64,000 nucleotides of DNA from Chthoniobacterales bacterium (GTDB taxonomy: Bacteria; Verrucomicrobiota; Verrucomicrobiia; Chthoniobacterales; UBA10450). Positions 1 to 8,220 of this stretch are shown piece after piece. Under the pieces are notes generated by a model, which saw nothing but the letters and a program-made list of their open reading frames with translations, was not told where the DNA came from and did no database searches. Location of the stretch: the NCBI GenBank assembly GCA_035274845.1, contig DATENU010000006.1, positions 1-64,000 on the forward strand, in the 5' to 3' direction. A program made the position numbers and the translations under genes. The stretch's first letter is position 1, and each line of letters starts with the position of its first letter.

Positions 1-28
1 TGGGATTGCCCTGATTTTTCGGACAGTG
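1..28 (+). repeat. IS3 left terminal inverted repeat
   Basis: It begins TGGGATTGC and ends with CGGACAGTG. It pairs with 1255-1282 at 22 of 28 positions. It lies just beyond the 3' end of the transposase frame. It may extend a base or two left of the window. Confidence 0.85.
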
Positions 29-37
29 AATTGGGGA

Positions 38-877
38 TCAATTCTTTTGGTTTAGTTGGGATTCAAAGACAATGGGACTGCGGTAAGCAAGACTGGAGTG
101 GAGGCGAACGCGGTTATAAAAGGTCTCGATGTAGTTGAAGATGGCAAGGCGCGCCTCGGCCAGGGTGGCGAAGCGCTGATGATAGACGACTTCGTATTTG
201 AGGCTGCTCCAGAAGCTTTCGATGAAGGCGTTGTCGTAACAGTTGCCCTTGCGACTCATAGAAGCGACCAGACCGTGCTCGGCGAGGACCTGGCGGTAAG
301 CGGCGCTGGCAAATTGCATTCCGCGGTCTGAGTGGACGATGAGGGCGCTGGTGGGGCGGCGCTGGAGCAGCGCCATGCGCAGGGCGGCAATAACCAGGTG
401 GGCATCGAGGCGTTGATGCATGGCCCAGCCAACGACGCGCCGGGTGCAGACATCGAGGACGGCGACCAGATAGAGCCAGCCTTGGGCGGTCAGGATGCAA
501 GTGGCATCGGTAACCCAGACGTGATCGGGACGGCGCACGGTAAGGTTTTGCAAACGGTTGGGAGCGATCGGACCGCCGTGCTGGCTGTCGGTTGTCCGCG
601 GCCGATACTTGGAGCGTTGCCGGGCGAAGAGCCGTTCTGCGCGCATGAGACGGGCGATGCGATTGCGCCGACCGGGACAGCCCAGCGCCTGGGCCAGCCG
701 AGGACTGCCATAGGTCTGGCGACTGCGCGCAAACTCGTGTCGAATGCGCGCGCGCAAAGCAATGGTTTCCACTGCGCGTGGACCCGGCTGGCGCCGGCGC
801 TCAACCCAGTGGTAATAGCCACTGCGCGAGACCAGGAGCGCTTCACAGAGCCACGCTACCTTGTATTGGCCGCTCAT
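38..877 (-). CDS. IS3-family transposase catalytic part (OrfB)
   Basis: Carries the DDE/RNase H-like integrase domain that cuts and joins the element's ends. The catalytic triad is visible as D124 (WVTDAT), D184 (VHSDRG) and E220 (NAFIESF), with the D-35-E spacing of the family. The N-terminal part has the HTH_21-like segment (VSRSGYY at 16-22). At 279 residues it has the usual OrfB length. Its ATG overlaps the orfA stop as ATGA, and it lies in the -1 frame relative to orfA. The frame is open upstream of this ATG back to the slippery run at 931-937, so the active protein is probably the OrfAB fusion. Confidence 0.95.
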   Translation of the reverse strand: MSGQYKVAWLCEALLVSRSGYYHWVERRRQPGPRAVETIALRARIRHEFARSRQTYGSPRLAQALGCPGRRNRIARLMRAERLFARQRSKYRPRTTDSQHGGPIAPNRLQNLTVRRPDHVWVTDATCILTAQGWLYLVAVLDVCTRRVVGWAMHQRLDAHLVIAALRMALLQRRPTSALIVHSDRGMQFASAAYRQVLAEHGLVASMSRKGNCYDNAFIESFWSSLKYEVVYHQRFATLAEARLAIFNYIETFYNRVRLHSSLAYRSPIVFESQLNQKN

Positions 878-1224
878 CTGCTCGATCCGGGCATACCTCT
901 GGGCGGCACTTCGGAGAGGATGCCCAGCGATTTTTTTAACACTTCACGCTGCTCTAAAAGTTTGGCGTTCTCCTCACGTAAGCGCCGGATCTCCGCCTCC
1001 AATTGCTCGACGCTGCGGAGACGCTTTTGTCCTGCCGACGAGGCGTTGGCTGGGGCGCGTTCGGTTCGGGCCCAGCGGTAGAGCAGTGGAGGGCGAATGC
1101 CCAGCTCGGCTGCCACTTTGGCCGCACTTCGGCCACTGGCACGCCATAATTCCAGTGCGTCCTGCTTATATTGCTCGGTATATCTCGCCGGCCTGCGAGT
1201 TGGCTTCGATAACTGTGTTTTCAT
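874..1224 (-). CDS. IS3-family transposase DNA-binding part (OrfA)
   Basis: A 116-residue protein with a helix-turn-helix of the HTH_8/IS3 type (SAAKVAAELGIRPPLLYRW, about residues 33-51) and then a leucine-rich coiled coil (about 72-100) of the kind that dimerises IS3 transposases. It binds the terminal repeats. The start lies about 30 bp inside the right repeat. Near its end the codons TTA AAA AAA form an A7 slippery run in the correct phase for -1 frameshifting into orfB. The tail after that run is probably made only when no frameshift occurs. Confidence 0.93.
   Translation of the reverse strand: MKTQLSKPTRRPARYTEQYKQDALELWRASGRSAAKVAAELGIRPPLLYRWARTERAPANASSAGQKRLRSVEQLEAEIRRLREENAKLLEQREVLKKSLGILSEVPPRGMPGSSR
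931..937 (-). other. Programmed -1 frameshift site (A7) for OrfAB
   Basis: On the minus strand the orfA codons read A.AAA.AAA, a classic slippery heptamer. After a -1 slip the reading continues I-A-G-H-P-L-R-S-A-A-Q and runs without a stop into orfB. This is seen in sequence; production of the fusion is inferred from the family. Confidence 0.8.
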
Positions 1225-1254
1225 GTGGGCTCCTTTGGGTTTTGACCCTCAGCC

Positions 1255-1282
1255 CACTGTCCGTCAAATTAATGCAACCCCA
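1255..1282 (-). repeat. IS3 right terminal inverted repeat
   Basis: Read on the minus strand it begins TGGGGTTGC and ends CGGACAGTG, mirroring the left end. The orfA start lies about 30 bp inside, as is usual for IS3 elements, so this end should also carry the transposase promoter; I did not find a clear one. Confidence 0.85.
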
Positions 1283-1309
1283 CTCTGACCCCTCTCGCTC
1301 TACTACATC

Positions 1310-1648
1310 TCACGAATAGCCTCCTCTTCCCTCCGATGCCTCAGCCTCTCGAAATCGGGAGTCTCGTTGCCGGCGTGCTTCGGCGACGGAAGGCACGCCG
1401 TGTCCACCCGAAGCGCAATAATCACATCCTTCCTGCATGAAGACGTAAAGAGTCCGGTGACAAATACAACATGGCTCGTAATACATTAGCTCTGAGTGTT
1501 GTTGCGGCGTCAAATCCTGTAGCGGTAAGCGATATGCTTTGAGAACGTCCCCTGGGACGAGATCAATCGCATCGTGCGCAAGGCAAACGTTACTGCGTGA
1601 GCGCACTGCCCCTGTCTCGGGATTAGCCAGCGTGAGTTTCTTTGTCAT
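1310..1648 (-). CDS. Small Cys-rich protein, last gene of the Hsp70-like operon
   Basis: I do not recognise this 112-residue protein. Its middle holds a possible zinc site: C60, C61, C63 and H64, then C75 and C78 in CDYCASGGHG, with another Cys at 22. The CxxC-plus-glycine texture recalls the zinc ribbon of DnaJ, but there is no J domain and the resemblance is only local. The ATG follows the stop of the Hsp70-like gene with no gap, so it is surely cotranscribed and probably translationally coupled. The C-terminus is charged and low in complexity (AEARRQRDSRFREAEASE). Metal binding and partnership with the ATPase are inferences. Confidence 0.7.
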   Translation of the reverse strand: MTKKLTLANPETGAVRSRSNVCLAHDAIDLVPGDVLKAYRLPLQDLTPQQHSELMYYEPCCICHRTLYVFMQEGCDYCASGGHGVPSVAEARRQRDSRFREAEASEGRGGYS

Positions 1649-3184
1649 TTAGCGTTTCGCCCGAGCCATATTCATCCCAATTCCAAATTCCAAATCGTGA
1701 ATTCGCGCTTCGTTGATCGACTCTCTCATCGTTGACAGCGCCCGAAGCTCCGCGACGAGGTTGTGATCTATCGTCACTTCCACTTTTAAGCGCTCACGAA
1801 GGGGCGGAGAATTCCGATCAACGGGTAGCGTCAGGTGAGTATACGGAACTCTCTCGTCGCCGTGGGATGAGCGATCCGGCCATTTCGGGCGAGCGAACAA
1901 GAATTTCGCAAAACCATCGCTAGGATCCACACAATACATGTCGATGCGTTGCTGAATCACAGTGCCATCCACCGGTAAGCTGGTGCCCGAATCAATGATC
2001 TGCAGATACGTATTGTCGGCGTGGAGCAACTCGAGGGGCTTGGCGAGCTTCAGTGGAATGTCGTCGTGTGCGATCCAGGCGGCACCCTCGGAAATTACCG
2101 TCGCCGCATTGGAAACGAGGCGAAGTCGCGCAAGGCCGAAGATCTCGCGGAGCCCCTCTTGAATTGCAGGCATTTGCACCATTCCTCCGGTTGCGAGGCA
2201 GAATTCCACCGCACCGCGGTTAACTCCTGCAAGATCGAGCAGCGACTCGATCTTCGACAAACCGCGGACGATTAAATCGCGCACAGCGTGTTCTAGCTCA
2301 TCCTTCGTAATCTCTAATCTCACATCGTTTCCGGCGCCGGTACCGGTCAAAACATCGCGAACGAGAATTGCGGAGCTCGCTCGCTCGGAGAGCGCAATTT
2401 TTGCATCCTCACAGGCCTTCAGTAAGCGCGACTCCGCACTGGGTTGAATCCGCGACCAGTCGGCGTCGGGATGTTGCTGCTGGTGTCGGTCACGGACGAG
2501 CTGCCGTAGCCGACTGTCGAATTGATCGCCGCCTATGCCGGAATCGCCGGCGTTGAAAACCTGCGTCAGAACGCCATCCTTCATCTGACAGAGCGTGAGG
2601 TCGAGCGTCCCACCTCCCCAATCAAACACGAGAACGAGCCGCCGCTCGAGATTGGCAACTTCCTCGCGAAAATTCGGGTGCGGCCGGAGATAACCGTACA
2701 GCGCGGCAAGCGGTTCGTGCACGAACTGATGAATCCTTATTCCTGCCTGTTGTGCGGCCTGCCGCAATTCGATGCGGGCCTGTCCGCGCATGGTGACTGG
2801 AATGGTAAAAACCGCAGCTTCGAACGTATTGCCGCGGAATCCCCGGTTCAGCGCATCCGCGCGAAGATATTTGAGCACGTCGCTGCTAATTTCCCCGGCT
2901 TGTCGGGTTACGCCTCCGACAAAAATGCCGGTCGGCGACCCGAGAAACATTTTTGGCGACCGCACGATGTCGCCGAAAACGCCGAGTCCGAGATTGCTCA
3001 GTTGATCCATTGCGGCACGGCCGACGACTGGCTCGCTTCCGCTATACCACACGACTGACGGATGCGGCCGATCGTCGGGGCCCAAAAGGGGTCGAGGCGC
3101 CAATTGCCCGGTTTCCGGATCGATTCCGATGACCGTAGCAACACTGTTGGTTGTCCCGAAATCTAAGCCGAACGTTGCAGCCAT
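1649..3184 (-). CDS. Hsp70-like ATPase, short non-DnaK type
   Basis: An actin-fold ATPase of the Hsp70 superfamily. Visible are phosphate-1 (FGLDFGTTNSV, residues 5-15), the connect-1-like segment (IPVTMRGQARIELRQAA, about 128-144), phosphate-2 (VFDWGGGTLDLT, 186-197) and the adenosine motif (ATGGMVQMPA, 331-340). At 511 residues it is well short of DnaK. The nucleotide-binding domain is complete, but after it only some 110 residues remain, so there is no helical lid and at most a reduced beta domain. It overlaps the upstream coiled-coil gene by 22 bp and abuts the downstream gene. An ATP-driven chaperone or switch acting on a partner from the same operon is likely; the substrate is unknown. 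Confidence 0.9.
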   Translation of the reverse strand: MAATFGLDFGTTNSVATVIGIDPETGQLAPRPLLGPDDRPHPSVVWYSGSEPVVGRAAMDQLSNLGLGVFGDIVRSPKMFLGSPTGIFVGGVTRQAGEISSDVLKYLRADALNRGFRGNTFEAAVFTIPVTMRGQARIELRQAAQQAGIRIHQFVHEPLAALYGYLRPHPNFREEVANLERRLVLVFDWGGGTLDLTLCQMKDGVLTQVFNAGDSGIGGDQFDSRLRQLVRDRHQQQHPDADWSRIQPSAESRLLKACEDAKIALSERASSAILVRDVLTGTGAGNDVRLEITKDELEHAVRDLIVRGLSKIESLLDLAGVNRGAVEFCLATGGMVQMPAIQEGLREIFGLARLRLVSNAATVISEGAAWIAHDDIPLKLAKPLELLHADNTYLQIIDSGTSLPVDGTVIQQRIDMYCVDPSDGFAKFLFARPKWPDRSSHGDERVPYTHLTLPVDRNSPPLRERLKVEVTIDHNLVAELRALSTMRESINEARIHDLEFGIGMNMARAKR

Positions 3185-4197
3185 TCCGCCTCCCGTTGAA
3201 CGAACTTTAAAGATTCTTCCAATCTCTCCTCGATTGCCTGCATGAATGGCGGATCGCTTCGACTAGCATCGAGCGCGGTCTGCAGCCATCTTGTGAGTTG
3301 CCCTTCGAGAGCGCCACGAACACGAGCTCGAAGAGCATCGAGTTTGTGCTGATACCCATCTTGGAGATCAACAATCGTCTTTCCCAGCTCTTCGATTCTG
3401 TCATCGTCTTTTTTCTTCTGACGCTGAGCGGCAACTAACTGTTGTTCGGCGCTGCTGATCCTCGCCTCGAGCTCGGAAATTTCTCGAGTGAGCTTGTCGA
3501 TCTCCGCAGACTGGGTTGTGATATCCCGTTCTAGTCCCTCAAACATTTGCCGTGCCGCCTTGAATTGCGCGACAAGGGGAGCGAGCACAGGACGGGACGG
3601 AGGGACGCTCGTCAATAATCCCAGCATGTCGTCCGGCAGTAAATCGTCCCCTGCGCTCTTCTTCCTCTTGGCGGGCGTAATAGCAGCCTTCGTCCAGGCG
3701 AAAGCTGTGTCAGCATCGATAAGTTGCCGCGCTCGTCCAAGGTTAATCAGCAACCAGAACTGGGTCAGCTGAGGCGCGGTTAATGGCCTCTTCACTATCC
3801 GGGCTAACCAAGCGTCAACGGCTCCAGCGAATTCCTGGCGAGAAAGAGAATCCGTTATTGGAATCAGGTCCAGACGTCGGATGGTATGCTCTGCACACTG
3901 GATAACTATTAGCCGAATAGTTTCTCGGGCAGTCGTGCTGGCTTGAAGTAAACCGATCAAGCGCGGTAGTCGCTTCGGCTTTTGCGCTATGGCTTCCGCC
4001 ACGCGCGCTAGCACTTCAGCATTGGGAATAGTGATAGCGCCCTCACCCATCTTTTTGAGGAATTTGTCAGCCGATCCCTTTCCGACGATAAATGCCTCCC
4101 AAGGTGACGCCTGCGGCGCAAACGTTGTCGGCGGTTTCGGCTCACCGTCGCTCGCGCTCGTCCTAGCAGCCTGCTGTTCAGTGTCACTGTCAGACAT
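3163..4197 (-). CDS. Coiled-coil protein of the Hsp70-like operon
   Basis: Unrecognised protein of 344 residues (346 from a TTG two codons upstream; I prefer the ATG at 4197). It has a low-complexity Ser/Pro-rich N-terminus, a helical domain at about 35-175, a long coiled coil at roughly 213-293 (QSAEIDKLTREISELEAR and following heptads), and a helical C-terminus. There is no signal peptide or membrane segment. The ATG overlaps the stop of the zinc-finger gene (ATGTCTGA), and its own 3' end overlaps the Hsp70-like gene. A long coiled coil next to an Hsp70 could act as an exchange factor or scaffold in place of GrpE, but I see no GrpE signature, so this is speculation. Confidence 0.75.
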   Translation of the reverse strand: MSDSDTEQQAARTSASDGEPKPPTTFAPQASPWEAFIVGKGSADKFLKKMGEGAITIPNAEVLARVAEAIAQKPKRLPRLIGLLQASTTARETIRLIVIQCAEHTIRRLDLIPITDSLSRQEFAGAVDAWLARIVKRPLTAPQLTQFWLLINLGRARQLIDADTAFAWTKAAITPAKRKKSAGDDLLPDDMLGLLTSVPPSRPVLAPLVAQFKAARQMFEGLERDITTQSAEIDKLTREISELEARISSAEQQLVAAQRQKKKDDDRIEELGKTIVDLQDGYQHKLDALRARVRGALEGQLTRWLQTALDASRSDPPFMQAIEERLEESLKFVQREAEWLQRSA

Positions 4198-5347
4198 AAT
4201 CAAGATGACGTTGCGCCCACTCAGCGAAGGGCCATGAAAACTGGACAGCGTGAAGATGCGGAACGGCTAGATCCCGTCGCGATGCGCGGATGTAGCCTTC
4301 AGCACATATGACGTGCAGTTTACCGAGGTCCTGCTCGCTTATTGTTTTTTCGCGACTCAAAAGCTGCGTGAGCTGTTGTAGTTCGGGCAGTGTTAGCTGT
4401 TCCCTTGTTCGAAGCCGTTCGCAGCTTGTCAGAAGCAGATGTGTCCCTTCGTCCACGGGACAGATTGGCCTGCAAACGGCAGCCTCCGCTTTTGATTGCG
4501 CTGTTAGCGATGTCGTCTCGTTAGCGATGATCTGGTGAAAAAACATTAAGCCCCCATCGATTTCAGCTGAACCGTATGTCGCATCGGCCGAAAAATCGTT
4601 GAGATTAAATCGGATGCAGCCGGATACGGCTGCGGCCACCGGCCGCTGAAACGCGCTAAGTACAGCAAGCGCCTCCTTCATGGATTCGGCAAACCGCTCG
4701 AAGGCAACTCCTGCGTTGGACGGGGCGTAGCCCTCCTTGATCAAAATCCCAAGCACATAATTGCCCAGTGCTGCCCCGTATTCATTAGCTGCTGGCGGAA
4801 ATCGCAAGCGCGCGTGGAAGGTTGCCAGATCCGCATGCCGCAAGTCGTCCACGAGTAGCGTTTCCGTAAACAACTGATCCACCTTCGCCAAGTCGTCTTC
4901 GTCTGGAATGCGGAAACGAAGTCGGTATTCTTCCTTTGTCGCTGCGTTATCAAAGGCACGCTCATGAATTAATCGAAGCTTCCACGTGGCGTCTCGCGGC
5001 TTGGTCAGTTCTTGTGCAACCTTGGCCACCGCGAGGTTAGCCCACGCACCGCCGTTAACTTGGAGCTCGCAGCGGGAGCATTGAACAATTTCCACCTCCT
5101 GCTCACGAATCGGACTTCGCAGCACAGACTCTTGCAGCAACGGCTTACGCCAAATGTACAGAGCCGGCAGTTCGAGCGGATGGCTAACGTGGAAATGCCG
5201 ACGCAATTCGTCTGCTGAATCGAATTTCTTACCGCACTGAGTGCAGGGATATTTAGGCGGTGGGCTCCGAAATCCGACCGCAGTCTGCGAATGCGCCTCC
5301 CAGTATCTGTCGCTCGCACTCTCTTGTATCCAGCCGACTGTTGGCAT
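4190..5347 (-). CDS. C2H2 zinc-finger protein, first gene of the Hsp70-like operon
   Basis: A 385-residue soluble protein with one near-classical C2H2 finger near its N-terminus: C35-x2-C38, F42, L48, H51-x4-H56, within the segment starting KYPCTQCGKKF. A second CxxC pair (C91, C94 in VQCSRCEL) follows and may belong to a separate metal site. The remaining 280 residues are not recognised. C2H2 fingers of this kind are uncommon in bacteria, and this one does not have the Ros/MucR spacing. It heads the operon, so the promoter should lie in 5348-5503, where I see no convincing elements. DNA, RNA or protein recognition are all possible. Confidence 0.78.
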   Translation of the reverse strand: MPTVGWIQESASDRYWEAHSQTAVGFRSPPPKYPCTQCGKKFDSADELRRHFHVSHPLELPALYIWRKPLLQESVLRSPIREQEVEIVQCSRCELQVNGGAWANLAVAKVAQELTKPRDATWKLRLIHERAFDNAATKEEYRLRFRIPDEDDLAKVDQLFTETLLVDDLRHADLATFHARLRFPPAANEYGAALGNYVLGILIKEGYAPSNAGVAFERFAESMKEALAVLSAFQRPVAAAVSGCIRFNLNDFSADATYGSAEIDGGLMFFHQIIANETTSLTAQSKAEAAVCRPICPVDEGTHLLLTSCERLRTREQLTLPELQQLTQLLSREKTISEQDLGKLHVICAEGYIRASRRDLAVPHLHAVQFSWPFAEWAQRHLDYV

Positions 5348-5503
5348 AACTAGAAGCGCAGTTGTCGTTGACCCTCCTGCCAGTTACGAATGGCGGCCCT
5401 GCCTTCGATGGATACTGCTCCAATTTGCCAGCAGTTTGCCGAGCGCCGGTTGTTTGTCGGTTTGCTCGTTTTTCTTTTCATACTCAATCATCCCTCCGCG
5501 CGC

Positions 5504-6826
5504 TCAGCCCATCGAAGCCAGCTTTCCGAAGCCGGACTTGAACGCCCCCACCAGCGTGTCGATCTCCGCTTCGGTCATCGGCGTGGAGAATGTGCACGCA
5601 CCCGAGCTGATGATGCTGCAACCTTCGTTGAACAGATGATCGAGCAACGCCCTGAGTCGGCGCGACTCGTCGGGCGTTGGGTACGCCTCGCGGTAATTTC
5701 GTGGCGGCGTCTGCTTCATGTGCACCAGGAACATCGAGCCCGCCCCGGTGACGCTCGCGGGCGCGCCCGTCGCGCGGATCGCGCCTTCGATGCCGTTCCT
5801 GGCCCGATCGGTCAGCGCGTTAAGGCGCGCCACCGCGGGTTTGTCGAACTTCAGCATCGCCGCCATGCCCGCGGTCATGCTGATCGGGTTGGCCGTGAAT
5901 GTTCCGGAGTGCGGAAACACGTAGCGGGGCGACTGCGGGTTGAGCACATCCATGACTTCGGCGCGGCCGGCGACGGCGCCAATGGGAAATCCACCGCCGA
6001 TAATCTTGCCCAGCGCGGTCAGGTCGGGCGTGACGCCGTAGCGCGCTTGCAAGCCGGCGTGCTCGGCCCTGAACGTGATGACTTCATCGAACACCAACAG
6101 CACTCCGTGGCGCGCGGACCACTCGCGGAGCGCGGTCACGAACTCGACATCCGCCGGACACAAGCCGACGCGGTGCGGCATCAGATCGATCAATACGCAC
6201 GCGAGGTCGCTGGCGTGTTCGTCCAGGATCGCCAGCGTGCGCTCGGTGTCGTTGAACGGAAAGACAACGACGTCCTTGAGCGCGGACTCGGGTGTGCCGT
6301 GCACCAGCGGAACGCTGCGCGGATGGTCGATGCCGCCCCAGGTCGCCGGCGTGGAGCCCTGGCTCACCTCGGCGTAGTCGTAGACGCCGTGGTAGGCGCC
6401 CTCGGCCTTGGCGATCTTCGGCCGCCCGGTAAATGCGCGGGCCGCCTTCAGCGCGACCATGATCGCCTCCGTGCCCGAGTTCATGAAGCGCATCTTCTCG
6501 AACGAGCGGTTGCGGCTGCACAAGTGCTCGGCATAGCGCACCTCGATCTCGGTTCCCATCATGAACGCGGTGCCGCGGGTCATCTGCTCCGTCACCGCAT
6601 CGACGATCTCGGGGCAGGCGTGGCCGTGGATCAGGGACGCCATGTTATTGGAGAAGTCGATGCGCGTGACGCCATCGAGGTCGGTCACGCGGCAGCCCTT
6701 GCCGTATTCAACGTAGGTCGGGTGATTCCCCCGCAGGATGGCGTTGCGGCTGACGCCGCCGGGAAGGACTTTGAGGGCCCGCTCGTAGAGGGCGGCGCTG
6801 CGCGAGAGGTCGGTTTGCGTGGTCAT
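5504..6826 (-). CDS. Class III aminotransferase, GSA-aminomutase/YodT-like
   Basis: A fold-type I PLP enzyme of the glutamate-1-semialdehyde aminomutase group: SGTEA phosphate-binding turn, FDEVITFR with the PLP aspartate, and the Schiff-base lysine K274 in LGKIIGGGFPIG. Length is 440 residues from the ATG at 6826; an in-frame upstream start would add 21 unconserved residues. It starts one base after the CoA-transferase B stop, so the two are coupled. Sitting in a kamA-scoAB operon it corresponds in position to B. subtilis YodT rather than to heme biosynthesis. It probably moves the amino group of a beta-amino acid derivative; the substrate is not known. Confidence 0.85.
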   Translation of the reverse strand: MTTQTDLSRSAALYERALKVLPGGVSRNAILRGNHPTYVEYGKGCRVTDLDGVTRIDFSNNMASLIHGHACPEIVDAVTEQMTRGTAFMMGTEIEVRYAEHLCSRNRSFEKMRFMNSGTEAIMVALKAARAFTGRPKIAKAEGAYHGVYDYAEVSQGSTPATWGGIDHPRSVPLVHGTPESALKDVVVFPFNDTERTLAILDEHASDLACVLIDLMPHRVGLCPADVEFVTALREWSARHGVLLVFDEVITFRAEHAGLQARYGVTPDLTALGKIIGGGFPIGAVAGRAEVMDVLNPQSPRYVFPHSGTFTANPISMTAGMAAMLKFDKPAVARLNALTDRARNGIEGAIRATGAPASVTGAGSMFLVHMKQTPPRNYREAYPTPDESRRLRALLDHLFNEGCSIISSGACTFSTPMTEAEIDTLVGAFKSGFGKLASMG

Positions 6827-6827
6827 G

Positions 6828-7502
6828 TCAGCCTGCTTCGATCGGTTCTGGGTTGCGAAGCAGAGGCGCAGCGGTGCGCTCCTGCACAAAATCGAAATCG
6901 ATACCGGGGCTCAGTTCGACGAGCCGAAATCCGTTCGGCGTGACTTCGATCACGGCCAGATCGGTGTAGATGCGGTTCACGACGGCGACTCCCGTCAGCG
7001 GATAGGAGCACTTTTGCACGAGTTTCGCCTCGCCTTCCCTGGTGCAATGCTGGGTTATGACGAAGATCGATTTCACGCCCGCGACCAGGTCCATGGCGCC
7101 GCCGACTGCGGGGATGGCGTCGGGCTCACCCGTGGACCAGTTGGCCAGATCGCCGTTCTGCGCGACCTGGAGCGCGCCGAGCACGCAAAGGTCCAGGTGG
7201 CCGCCGCGGATCATGGCGAAGCTGTCCGCGTGATGAAAGTAGGCGGCGCCCGGCAGCGCCGTCACTTGTTGTTTGCCCGCATTGATCAGCTCGGGATCGC
7301 CTTCGCCGGGCTTGGGCGCGGGGCCCATGCCGAGCATGCCATTTTCTGTGTGGTAGATCAGCGTGCGGCCCGCCGGCACGAACCTGGCGACCAGCTCCGG
7401 AATGCCAATGCCCAGGTTCACATACGAGCCGTTGGGAATGTCCTGCGCCAGGCGCTCCGCCATCTCCTCGCGCGTTCGCCCGATCACTGGCGGCTTCGTC
7501 AT
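6828..7502 (-). CDS. scoB: 3-oxoacid CoA-transferase subunit B
   Basis: Beta subunit of a family I CoA-transferase; it carries the catalytic glutamate in TENGMLGMGP and the [14 protein letters not shown] start of the fold. It forms a heterotetramer with ScoA and moves CoA between an acyl-CoA donor and a 3-oxo or amino acid acceptor. I chose the ATG at 7502 (MTKPPVIGR) because the 15 residues upstream are not family-like; this gives 224 residues, the normal size. It belongs to the kam-like operon but is separated from scoA by a toxin-antitoxin pair. B. subtilis YodR is the positional equivalent. Confidence 0.92.
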   Translation of the reverse strand: MTKPPVIGRTREEMAERLAQDIPNGSYVNLGIGIPELVARFVPAGRTLIYHTENGMLGMGPAPKPGEGDPELINAGKQQVTALPGAAYFHHADSFAMIRGGHLDLCVLGALQVAQNGDLANWSTGEPDAIPAVGGAMDLVAGVKSIFVITQHCTREGEAKLVQKCSYPLTGVAVVNRIYTDLAVIEVTPNGFRLVELSPGIDFDFVQERTAAPLLRNPEPIEAG

Positions 7503-7592
7503 GGGTAGGATGTGAGCACTTTCATGATCGAAGCGTGCCGCAAACACCGATGCTGTTCAAGGCCATCTGCCTCGCGCGCTGGCCAGCAATTT

Positions 7593-7901
7593 TCAAATCT
7601 CGGTATAGCTGCCGGGGTGCGTCGCAGCCACCGCGGCTGCGATTTCGGCCGCGTGTGGCTCCAACTTCGGCCAGCTCGCGTGCGGTAGCACCACGATGGC
7701 GATTCGCCTGCCGGTCAGCTTCTGTTGATAGCGCAGTTGCTTGTCCGTTGTCAGCAACACATCAAACTGCGCTTCCGCAGCGTTGAGCAACTCGCCATTC
7801 GAAAGCTCAGCCCAACCCGCTTCGAAGGCCGTTACGACATCATGCGCTGCCAAGTGCGTGCGCAGTGGCACCGGCGTCCCTTGATCAAAAAGAACACGCA
7901 C
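7593..7901 (-). CDS. PIN-like toxin, DUF5615 type
   Basis: Small protein (about 102 residues) starting VRVLFDQGTPVPL, with acidic residues in the places expected of the DUF5615 PIN-like fold: D in LFDQG and D in LLTTDKQLR. Such proteins are predicted metal-dependent ribonuclease toxins. I prefer the GTG at 7901, 7 bp after the antitoxin stop, over an ATG further upstream inside the DUF433 gene. It is the second gene of a two-gene module sitting between scoA and scoB, on the same strand. Toxicity is inferred from family and pairing. Confidence 0.8.
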   Translation of the reverse strand: MRVLFDQGTPVPLRTHLAAHDVVTAFEAGWAELSNGELLNAAEAQFDVLLTTDKQLRYQQKLTGRRIAIVVLPHASWPKLEPHAAEIAAAVAATHPGSYTEI

Positions 7902-7908
7902 GCGAAAA

Positions 7909-8127
7909 TCAGACTGTCGCGAGGCTCGCTTCCGCAAACTCGAGGACCGCGAGCGCCTGCGCGCGGGTGACGCCGGGAAACCATTCCAGAAACTGGTCGA
8001 CCGTCGCTCCGTCCTCCAGATTCTCGAACAACGTTTTCACCGGCACACGTGTTCCCCGAAAGAGCCACGCTCCGCTCACCTTCTCAGGGGATCGTTCGAC
8101 AGCCGTGCACGCCGTCCAGTCAAGCAT
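7909..8127 (-). CDS. DUF433 antitoxin
   Basis: A 72-residue protein with the DUF433 pattern: a short beta segment, then FRGTRVPVKTLFENLEDG, FLEWFPGVTRAQALAVL. DUF433 proteins carry a winged helix-turn-helix and are the usual partners of DUF5615 PIN-like toxins. It precedes the toxin gene by a few bases and therefore probably neutralises the toxin and represses the pair. About 93 bp separate it from the scoA stop, enough for its own promoter. Confidence 0.82.
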   Translation of the reverse strand: MLDWTACTAVERSPEKVSGAWLFRGTRVPVKTLFENLEDGATVDQFLEWFPGVTRAQALAVLEFAEASLATV

Positions 8128-8220
8128 GCTTAAAGTGTAATCGTTTGCGCTTTCTGGGCAATAGGATAGGCCAAGGGAATCGGCACGAAACTAACGCTTG
8201 GCTATCATGGCCGGGCCTCG

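Larger units (their letters stand above)
1..1282 (-). mobile_element. IS3-family insertion sequence
   Basis: A complete or nearly complete IS3-family element: two overlapping minus-strand frames (orfA, orfB) between imperfect terminal inverted repeats. Bases 1-28 and the reverse complement of 1255-1282 agree at 22 of 28 positions, sharing TGGG at the tip and CGGACAGTG on the inner side. The right tip ends in CA at 1282, pairing with TG at base 1. Because the left repeat starts exactly at base 1, the outer edge and any target-site duplication cannot be checked. The frames look intact, so the copy may be active. Confidence 0.93.

Noticed and set aside
2460..2500. HPD tripeptide in the Hsp70-like protein suggesting a J domain
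   Set aside because: The HPD near residue 239 lies inside the ATPase domain with none of the surrounding J-domain helices.
5390..6943. Long plus-strand open frame of 517 codons
   Set aside because: It is the antisense of the class III aminotransferase and the end of scoB; its translation is Arg/Gly/His-rich and has no protein-like motifs. The minus-strand genes show clear active sites.
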